From the NCBI GenBank assembly GCA_001404055.1, contig CXTY01000006.1, forward strand, positions 62,019-126,018: a stretch of DNA of 64,000 nucleotides, in the 5' to 3' direction. The notes under the pieces are model-generated. The model ran no database searches. It was not told the origin of the DNA and worked only from the letters and a program-made list of their open reading frames with translations. How positions within the stretch are numbered: position 1 is the stretch's first letter; each line of letters starts with the position of its first letter. Below are positions 38,828 through 47,136 of the stretch, in pieces. The position numbers and the translations under genes were made by a program. This DNA is from Roseibium album (lineage in GTDB: Bacteria; Pseudomonadota; Alphaproteobacteria; Rhizobiales; Stappiaceae).

Positions 38828-39748
38828 ATGTCGATATTCAGTTTACAGCGTTTCAAACTCACTCCCGTTTCAGCAACCCTTGTTATCGTTGCCTGCGCGG
38901 TTTGCTTTGGGCTGGTGCCAGTGTTTGTGAGGGAACTGCAAAGTCTGGGCAATGGGCCTGCGACCATCGCGCTCTATCGCTATGGATTTTCCGCGTTGGT
39001 CCTTCTTCCATTTCTACCGCTTGAAAAACATAAACGTGGTGGGGCGTTGCTTGTTGCCGGTGCCGGCGCAGTCCTTGGTCTCAGCCTGATAGGTTATCTG
39101 GACGCAATTGGAAACGCACCGGTGGCCGCTGCCGGCGTGGTCTATATGTCCTACCCGGTCTTTGCGGCCTTGTTTGCCTGGGTCATGCTGCGGCAGGTAT
39201 TTACCTGGAGATCGTTAGCAGCAGCTGGTCTCGTGCTTGGCGCAGCTGCGCTTTTGCTGGATCCATCTACCTTGTCGCCAGAGGTGCTTATCGCGCTCGT
39301 CTGGGCCATACCTGCGCCCATTGCCTTTGGATTTCTGGTGGTGGTTCTCAGCGGAATGGCAGGCGAGCTGAATTCACTGGAGAGAACGGTCTGCGGACTG
39401 ACAGGATCAATCGTGGGTCTCTTGCCTTTAGCTATTCAGGAAGGGCAGGGGTCCGTTCTGCCCGCCACGACACAAGAGTGGGGGCTCATCATCACTATGG
39501 GGCTGGCAACGGCGCTGATTCCGCAAGTTCTCTTCACGATTGCCTGTCAGAAGGTCGGACCGGTTCGCACCGCCGCTGCTGGGAGCTGTGAACTGCCAAC
39601 CATGTTTATTGTGGGTTGGATGGTTTTCGGCGAGGCTGTTGGCTATCGCGAGATTTTCTCAGCACTTCTGGTCCTGTCCGCAATCCTGATCGCTCCAGCG
39701 ATAGGGGCAAAACCAAGGGCTCAGGGACTGGAAGCAAGTGTTGCGTAA
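38828..39748 (+). CDS. EamA/DMT family transporter
   Basis: About 306 residues from ATG 38828. Ten hydrophobic helices in two EamA repeats (TLVIVACAVCFGLVPVFVREL... and AIPAPIAFGFLVVVLSG...ICQKVGPVRTAAAGSCELPTMFIVGWMVFGEAVG). Members export amino acids and other metabolites. It is divergent from the LysR gene, with a strong shared operator candidate, the common arrangement for an inducible exporter. Substrate unknown. No clear ribosome-binding site at this ATG, and a TTG ten codons earlier is open. Confidence 0.88.
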   Translation: MSIFSLQRFKLTPVSATLVIVACAVCFGLVPVFVRELQSLGNGPATIALYRYGFSALVLLPFLPLEKHKRGGALLVAGAGAVLGLSLIGYLDAIGNAPVAAAGVVYMSYPVFAALFAWVMLRQVFTWRSLAAAGLVLGAAALLLDPSTLSPEVLIALVWAIPAPIAFGFLVVVLSGMAGELNSLERTVCGLTGSIVGLLPLAIQEGQGSVLPATTQEWGLIITMGLATALIPQVLFTIACQKVGPVRTAAAGSCELPTMFIVGWMVFGEAVGYREIFSALLVLSAILIAPAIGAKPRAQGLEASVA

Positions 39749-39848
39749 TTTATCTTTAAAATAAGTATCTTGATGTTGAGATAAAAATGCCTATCTCTTG
39801 CGTGCCGAGGCAGATACAAGCCCCGAACGAATTTGGAGAATTAGGAAC

Positions 39849-40433
39849 ATGACAGCCCGTAAACCCGATCACCCGGTAGAGGACCTGTTTGTCAATCGTT
39901 GGTCGCCTCGCGCCTTTGATGGCGCAGAAATGCCGGAAGCGGATCTGAAGATCATATTGGAGGCCGCGCGCTGGGCACCTTCTGCTTTTAACATTCAGCC
40001 ATGGCGATTTGTCTATGCACTTCGCGGTGACAAAAATTGGCAAACCCTGGTCGAGTTGCTGAACCCATTCAATCGTGATTGGGCCCAGCATGCTTCGGCG
40101 CTGGTCTTTCTGTTCTCGGACACGGAAGTGGATGGCAAGGAGGGCAAACCCAATCGTTCCAATGGAAACCATTCTTTCGACGCCGGTTCAGCCTGGACAC
40201 ATGCGGCCTTGCAGGCGACCGCACTTGGATACCACACGCACGGCATGGCTGGCATTTTGAAAGATGAGATCCACGAAAGACTTGGCGTTCCACTGCGCTT
40301 TACGCCCCATATCGGCTTTGCAGTAGGCAAGCGCGGCGATGCCGATCAATTGCCGGAAAGCCTGCAGGCGCGCGAGACCCCGAGTGCTCGCAAGCCTCTG
40401 GAAGAAATCGCTTTTTCTGGTAATTGGGCCTGA
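39849..40433 (+). CDS. Nitroreductase family protein
   Basis: About 194 residues from ATG 39849 (TTAGGAAC upstream). FMN-dependent NAD(P)H oxidoreductase fold: RWSPRAFDGAEMPEADLKIILEAARWAPSAFNIQPWRFVYAL is the N-terminal FMN-binding arm (RRSxR and PSAxNxQPW motifs), and HAALQATALGYHTHGMAGI the second helix. The C-terminus is RLGVPLRFTPHIGFAVGKRGDADQLPE. Probably reduces nitroaromatics or quinones. Monocistronic; a hairpin follows its stop. Confidence 0.88.
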   Translation: MTARKPDHPVEDLFVNRWSPRAFDGAEMPEADLKIILEAARWAPSAFNIQPWRFVYALRGDKNWQTLVELLNPFNRDWAQHASALVFLFSDTEVDGKEGKPNRSNGNHSFDAGSAWTHAALQATALGYHTHGMAGILKDEIHERLGVPLRFTPHIGFAVGKRGDADQLPESLQARETPSARKPLEEIAFSGNWA

Positions 40434-40461
40434 AACGTTATTCCAGCCCTTTGAATAAAAC

Positions 40462-40494
40462 TGCAGGCGGACCAAAGTCACGAGGCCGCCTGCA
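40462..40494 (+). terminator. Hairpin after the nitroreductase gene
   Basis: TGCAGGCGG (40462-40470) pairs perfectly with CCGCCTGCA (40486-40494); no T run follows on the plus strand, so it may stabilise the transcript end more than terminate it. Confidence 0.5.
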
Positions 40495-40637
40495 TACTCT
40501 AAAACGACTTGCCACTTTGTTCCGCAGTGAATGCTTGCGGGACATTTACTGCCTATGTTGGAAGCGCATAAAGTTTCGCCGAGCGCAAATAATTTCGCGA
40601 AGAGAGTAATCCCGTATCAAACTGCCTTCATAAATTA

Positions 40638-40678
40638 CAACAACTTAGACGGAATGTCTGATTCAGTCTAAGTTGTTG
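40638..40678. repeat. 13-bp inverted repeat with 15-nt loop
   Basis: CAACAACTTAGAC (40638-40650) and GTCTAAGTTGTTG (40666-40678) are perfect complements. No gene ends nearby except the nitroreductase 200 bp to the left, so it may be a distant terminator, a recombination site or an element end. Confidence 0.6.
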
Positions 40679-41036
40679 GAATATATGTTTTGCTTCGACT
40701 CAGGCTATTGCGCATCCTTCCATGGTCAAAGAGCACCATCTCGATTTTCCGACCCAATGCACCGCTTCGATCAGAGTTTGTCCCAAGTCCGGTCACGGCT
40801 TATTCCGTTGAAAAACTCATGGGTGCGCGCGGCGACAGCCAAAATTTAGCATCCTGTTTCTTCAGAGCCAAATCTGAACAAACGCATTTCATTAGAATGC
40901 GTCAACTGAAACCATTTTCTCCAAATTTGATACGAAAAACACAATGCCGAGTTTTTCAACGGAATAGGCCCGGAGCGGTCATTCGCCAAGAGACATGCAA
41001 ACGGCTGGTGCTAATCCATAACTTACCTTGAAAACT

Positions 41037-41090
41037 GAGCGGCGGAATCATAATCCGCGTGTCGGGGTTCAAGTTCCTCCTCCGCTATCA
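41037..41090 (+). pseudogene. 3' portion of a tRNA-Met(CAT) gene
   Basis: 54 bases from the end of the D-arm to the 3' end. A perfect anticodon stem GCGGA/TCCGC (41042-41046, 41054-41058) encloses the loop ATCATAA with anticodon CAT (41049-41051), followed by the invariant T-loop TTCAAGT and an acceptor-like CTCCGCTATCA. The 5' acceptor and D-arm are missing upstream, and the T-stem carries a lost G and a C-to-T change, so it is not functional. 3' tRNA pieces are typical attachment-site remnants left by integrases. Confidence 0.75.
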
Positions 41091-41510
41091 ATTTTACAAC
41101 GAAATCACTGACAGTTACGTCTCAAGCTCCGCAGTCGCGTCTTCGTGCGAAACGTCCGGGGTTGCATTCTGGGTTTCAAATTCTTGGGCTTGAACGCAAC
41201 GGATTGCGTCGGGTCGCCACTCCTTTTACGAACGACAGGATTGGAACCCGTTGCTGACTGGCAGCTTTTGGTCTTTGGCATGTGGAAGCGGGCAATTACC
41301 CAATTTAGCTGAGCCCCTAGCTACAAGGCCAATCGGTTTCTGCAAGGCTTTCGATTCCTGCCCCTCTTGTTCAGAGCTCCGGCCCATTTTTTGCCACTTC
41401 TACGCTGAACGCATTTGCTCATCAACGCAGTGACAGGGAGTACAGAAATCCACAACCCCACGACATATTCTCAGATCATCCGTTGTCTGATGCCTTATAA
41501 TCTGATTGTT

Positions 41511-41548
41511 CCCCGTCAGCGCCTATGGGTCCAAAGAAGCTGACGGGG
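41511..41548. repeat. 10-bp inverted repeat
   Basis: CCCCGTCAGC (41511-41520) and GCTGACGGGG (41539-41548), perfect, with an 18-nt spacer, 40 bp left of the miniature transposable element. Role unknown. Confidence 0.55.
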
Positions 41549-41586
41549 ACAAAATGAACGGCAAGCATTTTCTCCACACATTGAAC

Positions 41587-41854
41587 TAGGGTCAGGACCC
41601 ATTAATTTGATTGAAATGGCGCAACAAACGGCAATGAGCTGCAAGGAAAAGCGCGATAAGCGGGCTTTCTGCCCGGGTGAGCGGATTGACGCAGCAGATC
41701 GAAGCCGCTTTTGCGTCCCTTTGGGATAGGGTGAATTTGCTCAGCAACGTCGTTGCAAATCTTTGAAAACCATGCGGTTTCCTACAGTTTTGCGCCTCGT
41801 ATCCGAACAAATTCATTCCTACCATTTCATCCAAATTAATGGGTCCTGACCCTA
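41587..41854. mobile_element. Miniature inverted-repeat transposable element (MITE)
   Basis: 33-bp terminal inverted repeats at 41587-41619 and 41822-41854 match at 31 of 33 positions; the outer 23 bases (TAGGGTCAGGACCC then ATTAATTTG) are identical. The element is 268 bp including a TA at each end that may be a 2-bp target duplication (264 bp without). It has no room for a transposase, so it must have been moved by one made elsewhere. TA targeting suggests an IS630/mariner-like enzyme; an IS5-group enzyme is also possible. A minus-strand frame crosses it but is most likely fortuitous or a deletion remnant. Confidence 0.85.
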
Positions 41855-41917
41855 AGGTGCGACACGTGAACAATGCATACTTATCGTGCCAGTTCAGAAA
41901 GAGGTCGGCTCGTTGTT

Positions 41918-42280
41918 CTATTTCCGGCAAACAAAGCCGGGCGTTGCTACGACTCTGCTGACATTGAGCAAAGCCCAGACACCTGCCTCAACGAGTGTTC
42001 CGTCACGCAAGATCTTATAAATTAACACGCTCCTGCCGACCTCACCTATTTGTCCCCAATGATGGCAGGCTGTTGAGTTGTCGTTCTGAGCATGACAACT
42101 CAGTTCTCGCGAGCGCTCAATCCCGTGGTCATCCCACGTGTACACACCGCGCACGCCTTCGACCGTAAACGTGTGATTTGGGTCATCAGGATGAACGCAA
42201 ACAATGTCCGAGGCTTGGGCACCGAAGCAACAGATTGCGAGTAGAGCGGTTAGCAGGGTCGTCGCGAGCAGTTTAATCAT
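41918..42280 (-). CDS. Small exported protein of unknown function
   Basis: 120 residues from ATG 42280. A clear signal peptide (MIKLLATTLLTALLAICCFGAQASD) precedes a mature domain with four cysteines (IVCVHPDDPNHTF, LSCHAQ, TACHHW, PGFVCRK), likely two disulfides. I recognise no family. The ATG has only a weak ribosome-binding site (CTTTGGG right before it). It lies between a MITE and a transposase remnant, so it is probably cargo of the accessory region. Confidence 0.55.
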   Translation of the reverse strand: MIKLLATTLLTALLAICCFGAQASDIVCVHPDDPNHTFTVEGVRGVYTWDDHGIERSRELSCHAQNDNSTACHHWGQIGEVGRSVLIYKILRDGTLVEAGVWALLNVSRVVATPGFVCRK

Positions 42281-42379
42281 CCCAAAGGTTACGCACCTCC
42301 ACCCACCCGAGGCAAGGTCTTGAGACCGCATCGGCAGTTTTGGCCGCAATGTAAACCCTAACTGCAGTTAAGATTAATG

Positions 42380-42690
42380 TTCGCATACAGGCGTATTCAC
42401 CTGATGCTGATACGCCAGGGCATCCGAATGAACCAGAAGAAGTTGAGACGCCTCTATCGCGAGGAAAAGCTTCAGGTCCGCAAACGTTTGGCCGGAAGCG
42501 AGCTTTGGGCATCAGACGGCCGATGGTGCTGCCAAGCAGACCAAACGAGCGGTGGAGCCTGGACTTCGTATCAGGTGCTTTCGCGGTCGGCCGTCGGTTT
42601 CGGATTTTGGCCGTGGTCGATGACTACGGTCGCAAGTGCCTGACGCTGGTGGCCGATCTGTCGTTGTCCGGCTTGTGCGTTAACTGGTTT
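42380..42690 (+). pseudogene. IS3-family transposase (orfB) remnant, frameshifted
   Basis: Two frames together match the middle of IS3-family orfB. The first (from 42380) reads YRRIHLMLIRQGIRMNQKK and then LRRLYREEKLQVRKR; it then shifts near 42488, and the second frame continues RRPMVLPSRPNERWSLDFVSGAF and RRFRILAVVDDYGRKCLTLVADLSLSG, covering the first catalytic aspartates of the DDE domain (SLDFVS, VVDDY). A one-base loss after CGCAAACGT explains the shift. Both the N-terminus and the rest of the catalytic core are gone. Resembles the IS407 subgroup. Confidence 0.82.
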
Positions 42691-42762
42691 CATGTTGTGT
42701 CCCTCTAACTATGACCGCCTCAAACTCAAATCAGATAACTCAAGCAGTCTTTTGAAGACTGG

Positions 42763-43350
42763 TCACTGCAAGACGACTGCCAGAACCACAACTATAATCA
42801 TGGAAATCGCCATACAAATATTTATTGCCCTGTGAACTCGCGGCGACAAATCCAACCGGTGGAGTGTCACCCCCACCCAAAGCCAAACAAAGTGGATAGG
42901 TAGCCAAATGGCGTTCATTACCAAGAACTTCAGGCCAACCTCTGTCATGTAGTCTTCAGGTAAAAAAGCGAAGCCGGTAAACAAGGCTGTGTTCACAGCG
43001 TAGGCTTTGGGATTGAAGATTTGTAGAATGACGCCTCCCAGAACTCCGGGTGGGCGCGCACGCTCAATGAATGCCAAACGCGCACCAGCGAATGCAATCC
43101 GCAGCGCCAAATAGGTGAGATAGCAAAAGGAAACAGCAAAGAGCAGAGTTCGAACGCGCGGGTCGGCCAAGATCAATGCCCCGAGGCCACTCACAACAAT
43201 GAACGCCACGAGGTTGGAGCCAAGAAAGAGGCCGCCAACATACTGACTGCCCGATCGAAATCCGAAACCAGCTCCGACACCGGCAGTCGAAAGAACACCC
43301 GGGCCAGGAGTTATGATGAGAAAGAAGACGGCGGCGGCAAAACCCAACAT
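42763..43350 (-). CDS. LysE/RhtB family amino acid exporter
   Basis: 195 residues, six helices. The family hallmark TPGPGVL near the N-terminus, GSQYVGGLFLGSNLVAFIVVSGLGA, and the NPKAYAVNTALF motif are present. Exports amino acids such as threonine, lysine or homoserine. It is slightly short at the N-terminus (family members usually have another 5-15 residues before TPGP). Convergent with the transposase remnant, and leftward like the dioxygenase and GntR genes that precede it, 189 bp away. Confidence 0.88.
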   Translation of the reverse strand: MLGFAAAVFFLIITPGPGVLSTAGVGAGFGFRSGSQYVGGLFLGSNLVAFIVVSGLGALILADPRVRTLLFAVSFCYLTYLALRIAFAGARLAFIERARPPGVLGGVILQIFNPKAYAVNTALFTGFAFLPEDYMTEVGLKFLVMNAIWLPIHFVWLWVGVTLHRLDLSPRVHRAINICMAISMIIVVVLAVVLQ

Positions 43351-43539
43351 CGCGTTAGTTCACTCTTCTTGACCAGACACTGGATGGGTCTTTAATGGTT
43401 GTTCCTGCAGTTTCAGGCTTTGCTGCACTTTGAAGGGGTCCGTTTTGCCGCGATGTTATCGATCCCATATTGGCAAGCCGAAAGGACCGCACCCGTCAAG
43501 CGTAGCTCTGCCGACGTAGTCTGAGTATTGTGCGTCCAA

Positions 43540-44340
43540 CTACTCGGCGGCCTGTTTGTAGGCTCTGGCGAATTTTATCAAGGCGTCATCGTCGCAAGCT
43601 TCGATCGGTGTGAAGTCCTGATGCGCGATCCAATCCGCTCGTGTGGGCGTGCGGATGTAGTTCGAAACCGCATTGAGCGTCAGGTAAACTATCTTGCGCG
43701 GGAAAGGTGTGATATTGCCCGCCGAACCATGCACCAGGTTTCCGTGGAAGATCAAAACCCCTCCTGGCTTGCCAGTGGGGGCAACCAGGCCGCCTTCGTC
43801 CACCAACTTGGTGACCGTCTCGTTGTCCAGTGTCCAAAGCGGATAACTCGTTGTTGAGGTGTCGTGGCCGGCTGCGAGTACCCCGTGCTTGTGGCTTTTC
43901 GGGATCAGCATGAGCGGTCCATTAAACGCGAAGACCTCGTCGAGGAAGACCGAGATGTTCATGGCTCGAGGTTCAGGCATACCGTCGTCGCGCGCCCAGG
44001 TGCCATAGTCTTGATGCCACTGCCAGACATCACCGGTGAAGCTGGCCTTGGCGTTGATCTTGTACTGATGCATGTACACTTTTTCGCCAAACACCTGCTC
44101 CAAAGGCTCAATCAGGCGCGGATGTTGCCCGAGAATTCCGAACGCCTCGTTGTAGGTATGGGCAGCAAACGCCGTTCTTGGAGCACCTGACGTTTCTCGC
44201 CAGACCTCGGGGCGGTCCTGATCGTAGATGCGCTCGGCCTCCGCTTTCAGAACAGCGACTTCTTCTGGTGAGAACGCTTCGGGCAGAAAAATCCAGCCCT
44301 CCTCATCAAATTGCTTGATCTGCTCTTCTGTCAGTTTCAT
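43540..44340 (-). CDS. Phytanoyl-CoA dioxygenase family protein (EctD-like)
   Basis: 266 residues, Fe(II)/2-oxoglutarate oxygenase. His109 and Asp111 in WQWHQDYGTW and distal His204 in NLVHGSAGN give the metal triad; the following arginine region (FPRKIVYLTLNAVSN) binds 2-oxoglutarate. The core block WHQDYGTWARDDGMPEPRAMNISVFLD closely resembles ectoine hydroxylase, but no ectoine genes are near, so I call only the family. The context with an amino acid exporter, a GntR regulator and a SAF-domain dehydrogenase suggests hydroxylation of an amino acid or similar solute. Confidence 0.85.
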   Translation of the reverse strand: MKLTEEQIKQFDEEGWIFLPEAFSPEEVAVLKAEAERIYDQDRPEVWRETSGAPRTAFAAHTYNEAFGILGQHPRLIEPLEQVFGEKVYMHQYKINAKASFTGDVWQWHQDYGTWARDDGMPEPRAMNISVFLDEVFAFNGPLMLIPKSHKHGVLAAGHDTSTTSYPLWTLDNETVTKLVDEGGLVAPTGKPGGVLIFHGNLVHGSAGNITPFPRKIVYLTLNAVSNYIRTPTRADWIAHQDFTPIEACDDDALIKFARAYKQAAE

Positions 44341-44369
44341 GTCGGTTCTCCTCGCTGATCCATTTGGAT

Positions 44370-45098
44370 CTAGTTGTCATGCATCTGGCCGATCCGTTGT
44401 CGGATCTCTTCTCCAGCGCGCCGAGCGTGTTCTTTTGAGCGTGCCTCCGCCAGTTCCGCATCCCCAGACAGAACCAGAGCGGCAATTTCAGCGTGTTCAT
44501 TCCAAATGACTGATCTGTGGTCTTCGTCGTCCAGAACGGCTGCCATGGAACGCGTGAATTGCGGCCATTGCTCGGAAACCGTAAACGCAATCTCCGGATT
44601 GCCTGAAAGGTTGTGCAATGCCTTATGGAACGCGACGTCGGCGCGCACCATCTCCATCGTGTTCGTGTCTGACGGCAGCGCTGCGCCCGCATCCAGGGCG
44701 GTCTGCAAGGTGTCCAATTCGGCTGTCTGCGCACTTCCCTGTGCCACCCGCATTGCCGCTAGCCGGGCTGCCAAACCATCGAGCACTTCGCGTACTTGAT
44801 AAAGGTGCCAAATCTGCGTTGCGTCCAATGGCGCCACAGCCAAGCCCTTGCGACCATGCTGTACGACCAGTCCTTGATGCTTAAGCACCTGCAGCGCATG
44901 ACTTACGGGCTGGCGCGAAACATCTAGTAACTCTGCGACCCGGCCCTGCGTCAAACGTTCCCCTGGCGGCAGGCGACCTGCCGAGATCGCTTCAACCAAT
45001 CTGCCGTGGACCAGATCTATGAGGGCGGGTTCCGGCTTGAGCGGGTCAAGCATTGTGGCGTTTTGCTTTTCTCTGACTTGAATATCTTGTGTTGACAT
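44370..45098 (-). CDS. GntR-family regulator (FCD type)
   Basis: 242 residues. Winged helix at about 26-90 (LIDLVHGRLVEAISAGRLPPGERLTQGRVAELLDVSRQPVSHALQVLKHQGLVVQ), then the helical FCD domain (YQVREVLDGLAARLAA, RADVAFHKALHNLSGNPEIAF) with the metal-ligand histidines of the family. It sits just upstream of the dioxygenase (29 bp) on the same strand and divergent from the oxidoreductase, over a spacer with an imperfect dyad. It very likely controls both directions. Confidence 0.9.
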   Translation of the reverse strand: MSTQDIQVREKQNATMLDPLKPEPALIDLVHGRLVEAISAGRLPPGERLTQGRVAELLDVSRQPVSHALQVLKHQGLVVQHGRKGLAVAPLDATQIWHLYQVREVLDGLAARLAAMRVAQGSAQTAELDTLQTALDAGAALPSDTNTMEMVRADVAFHKALHNLSGNPEIAFTVSEQWPQFTRSMAAVLDDEDHRSVIWNEHAEIAALVLSGDAELAEARSKEHARRAGEEIRQRIGQMHDN

Positions 45099-45114
45099 CG
45101 AAGTTGCTATCTTT

Positions 45115-45148
45115 GAATTTGGAATTCCGAATGCAGAATTTCAAATTG
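45115..45148. promoter_or_regulatory. Imperfect dyad in the GntR-oxidoreductase spacer
   Basis: GAATTTGGAATTCCG (45115-45129) and CAGAATTTCAAATTG (45134-45148) pair at 12 of 15 positions around a 4-nt centre. The left arm also contains the palindrome GGAATTCC. Candidate operator for the GntR protein, 16 bp from its start and 39 bp from the oxidoreductase start. Confidence 0.45.
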
Positions 45149-45186
45149 TGCTGAGCGTGTCAAGAAACGCGCTGAAAGGGAGGCGC

Positions 45187-46497
45187 ATGTTCGTTTATGA
45201 GGAACTTCTGGCGCGAGCAGAGGAGAAAAATCCGGTGCGGGTTGGATTGATCGGCGCCGGCAAGTTCGGGTCGATGTTTTTGAGCCAGGTACCAACCACG
45301 CCCGGACTGCGGGTAGCAGCTATAGCGGATCTGCGTCCTGACAACGCTCGCAAGGCATGCACCGAAGTCGGTTGGTCTGACGAGTTGATCAGGGAGGTCG
45401 CCTTTACCGATGACGCTATGACCATGATGGCGCGCGACGATGTGGATGTTGTTGTTGAAGCCACCGGCAACCCTGTCGTGGGCGTGGTTCATGCACGTGA
45501 GGCAATCCGGCAAGGACGGCATATCGTTATGGTCAATGTCGAGGCCGATGTGCTGGCTGGAGCCCTCTTGGCACAAGAAGCGCGCGAAGCGGGCGTGGTC
45601 TATTCCATGGCCTATGGCGATCAACCCGCCCTGACCTGCGAATTGGTAGAGTGGGCAAGGTCCTGCGGTTTCAACGTTGTGGCAGCTGGCAAGGGCACAA
45701 AATATCTGCCCAACTACCATGGCTCCACGCCGGACACGGTATGGGAACACTACGGTCTGACTGCAGCCCAAGCAGCAGAGGCCGGGATGAACGCGCAAAT
45801 GTTCAACAGTTTTCTCGATGGCACCAAGTCCGCGCTGGAAATGGCTGCGATTTCCAATGCTACTGGCCTTACTTCCCCCGCAGACGGGTTATCGTTTCCT
45901 CCTGCCGGGATGGATGATCTGGCGCATGTTTTGCGGCCGGTCGCAGAAGGCGGTCAACTTGAGCGGAAAGGCATGGTTGAAGTTGTATCCTCGTTGGAAC
46001 GCGATGGCCGACCAGTTTTTCGGGATCTTCGCTGGGGAGTTTATGTGGTCATCGAAGCGCCGAACCCCTATGCCGCGGCGTGCTTCCGGCAGTACGGTAT
46101 GAACACGGATGCCAGCGGACGTTATTCTGCGATGTACAAGCCGTTCCACCTTATAGGACTGGAGTTGAATGTCTCGATCTTGTCCGCAGCTTTGCTCGGC
46201 AAGGCAACCGGATCTACTTTGACTTTCGAGGCCGATGTCGCGTCGACCGCCAAGCGTGACTTGGTTGCCGGAGACTTGCTCGATGGAGAAGGCGGATCGA
46301 CCGTCTGGGGCAAGCTATTGCCTGCACAAAACTCACTAGATCTGCATGCGCTGCCGATAGGCCTATCCCATGGTGCGAGGCTCAAAAACAACATCGCCGC
46401 CGGCCAGACTGTCACCTGGGCAGATGTTGACATCGACGACACCGCTGACGCCGTGAAAATTCGCCGCGAGATGGAGAGGCATTTCAGAAAGTCCTAG
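45187..46497 (+). CDS. NAD(P)-dependent oxidoreductase with C-terminal SAF domain (homoserine dehydrogenase-like)
   Basis: 436 residues from ATG 45187 (GGGAGGCGC upstream). N-terminal Rossmann fold with VRVGLIGAGKFGSMFLSQV, then DVDVVVEATGNPVVGVVHAREAIRQGRHIVMVNVEADVL, as in homoserine dehydrogenase-like proteins. The C-terminal part (about 340-430) looks like a SAF domain (AKRDLVAGDLLDGEGG...LKNNIAAGQTVTWADVDID). Members of this subfamily lie in catabolic clusters, but their substrates are mostly unknown. It is divergent from the GntR/dioxygenase/LysE genes and probably shares their regulation. Confidence 0.85.
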   Translation: MFVYEELLARAEEKNPVRVGLIGAGKFGSMFLSQVPTTPGLRVAAIADLRPDNARKACTEVGWSDELIREVAFTDDAMTMMARDDVDVVVEATGNPVVGVVHAREAIRQGRHIVMVNVEADVLAGALLAQEAREAGVVYSMAYGDQPALTCELVEWARSCGFNVVAAGKGTKYLPNYHGSTPDTVWEHYGLTAAQAAEAGMNAQMFNSFLDGTKSALEMAAISNATGLTSPADGLSFPPAGMDDLAHVLRPVAEGGQLERKGMVEVVSSLERDGRPVFRDLRWGVYVVIEAPNPYAAACFRQYGMNTDASGRYSAMYKPFHLIGLELNVSILSAALLGKATGSTLTFEADVASTAKRDLVAGDLLDGEGGSTVWGKLLPAQNSLDLHALPIGLSHGARLKNNIAAGQTVTWADVDIDDTADAVKIRREMERHFRKS

Positions 46498-47136
46498 TGG
46501 CGTTCCGAGGGCAGATTGCAATGACCAGAGCCGCACGTACCTTTGTATATTTCCAGTGTTCTGGTCAGTGAGGACTTTCCGGTGAACTGCACCGAAGGCT
46601 CACTTTGCACCCATATTGAAAGCAGTCGCTAGGGCCCCAACCGGACCATGGCGCTCGGCGCAGCCAATGTCCGCTCCAAGCCCGCATTGTTGAAAAAGCC
46701 TGTATTGCCCAGGTGTCAAAGTGCTGGGTCACGCATTGTTTTTGAACCGCAGTTTCGGTGATGACAGGCCGATAATGCGATGCACGGGCACTGCTTCGGC
46801 TACCGATCAGATTTCCGCAAGATCTCAACTTTGGTTTTTTCAGATTGGACTAAAGGCTTTGGGATTCAATTTCTGGAGTCAGACTGGAAAAATTCCGGGA
46901 GCCCCTCCCGCCAGCGGCGATGTCTCCGGATACGATCCCAAAATATCTGACTGGGTACTGTGCAGGTTTCATATCAGATGCGCAGTACTGCTGATGTCGC
47001 CCGGTACCCACATGGCTTCAGTCATAAAATATCCCGCCAACCGGTGTCGCGGACGGTTTTAATTGGGGCATCTGCTGCTTACCAAACACCGATTCAACTG
47101 TTGATTTGGCACTCGTCCATGGCTTGAATAGAGCAA
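46498..47136. other. Intergenic region without a recognised gene
   Basis: About 640 bp between the oxidoreductase and a leftward binding protein gene. The open frames here (for example 46721-47062 plus, 46565-46828 minus) overlap each other, have no ribosome-binding site and show no family resemblance. I see no strong palindrome. Likely decayed DNA in the accessory segment. Confidence 0.45.

Larger units (their letters stand above)
40495..41917. other. Gene-poor accessory region
   Basis: About 1.4 kb with no convincing protein gene. The longest frames (40690-41031 and 41251-41433) lack ribosome-binding sites and family resemblance. The region holds a 13-bp inverted repeat, the 3' part of a tRNA-Met gene, a 10-bp inverted repeat and a miniature transposable element, each listed separately. 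It reads as decayed mobile DNA at the edge of an accessory segment. Confidence 0.6.

Noticed and set aside
40690-41031. 113-codon open frame in the gene-poor region
   Set aside because: No ribosome-binding site and no recognisable domain; it ends just before the tRNA fragment and looks like chance reading in decayed DNA.
41592-41930. 112-codon minus-strand frame crossing the MITE
   Set aside because: It spans both terminal repeats, starts outside the element, and has no domain; likely fortuitous.
43540-44340. Calling the dioxygenase ectD
   Set aside because: The core motif is similar to ectoine hydroxylase, but no ectoine synthesis or transport genes are near, so only the family is named.
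46721-47062. 113-codon open frame on the plus strand
   Set aside because: No ribosome-binding site, no family resemblance, irregular composition and overlapping frames on the other strand.
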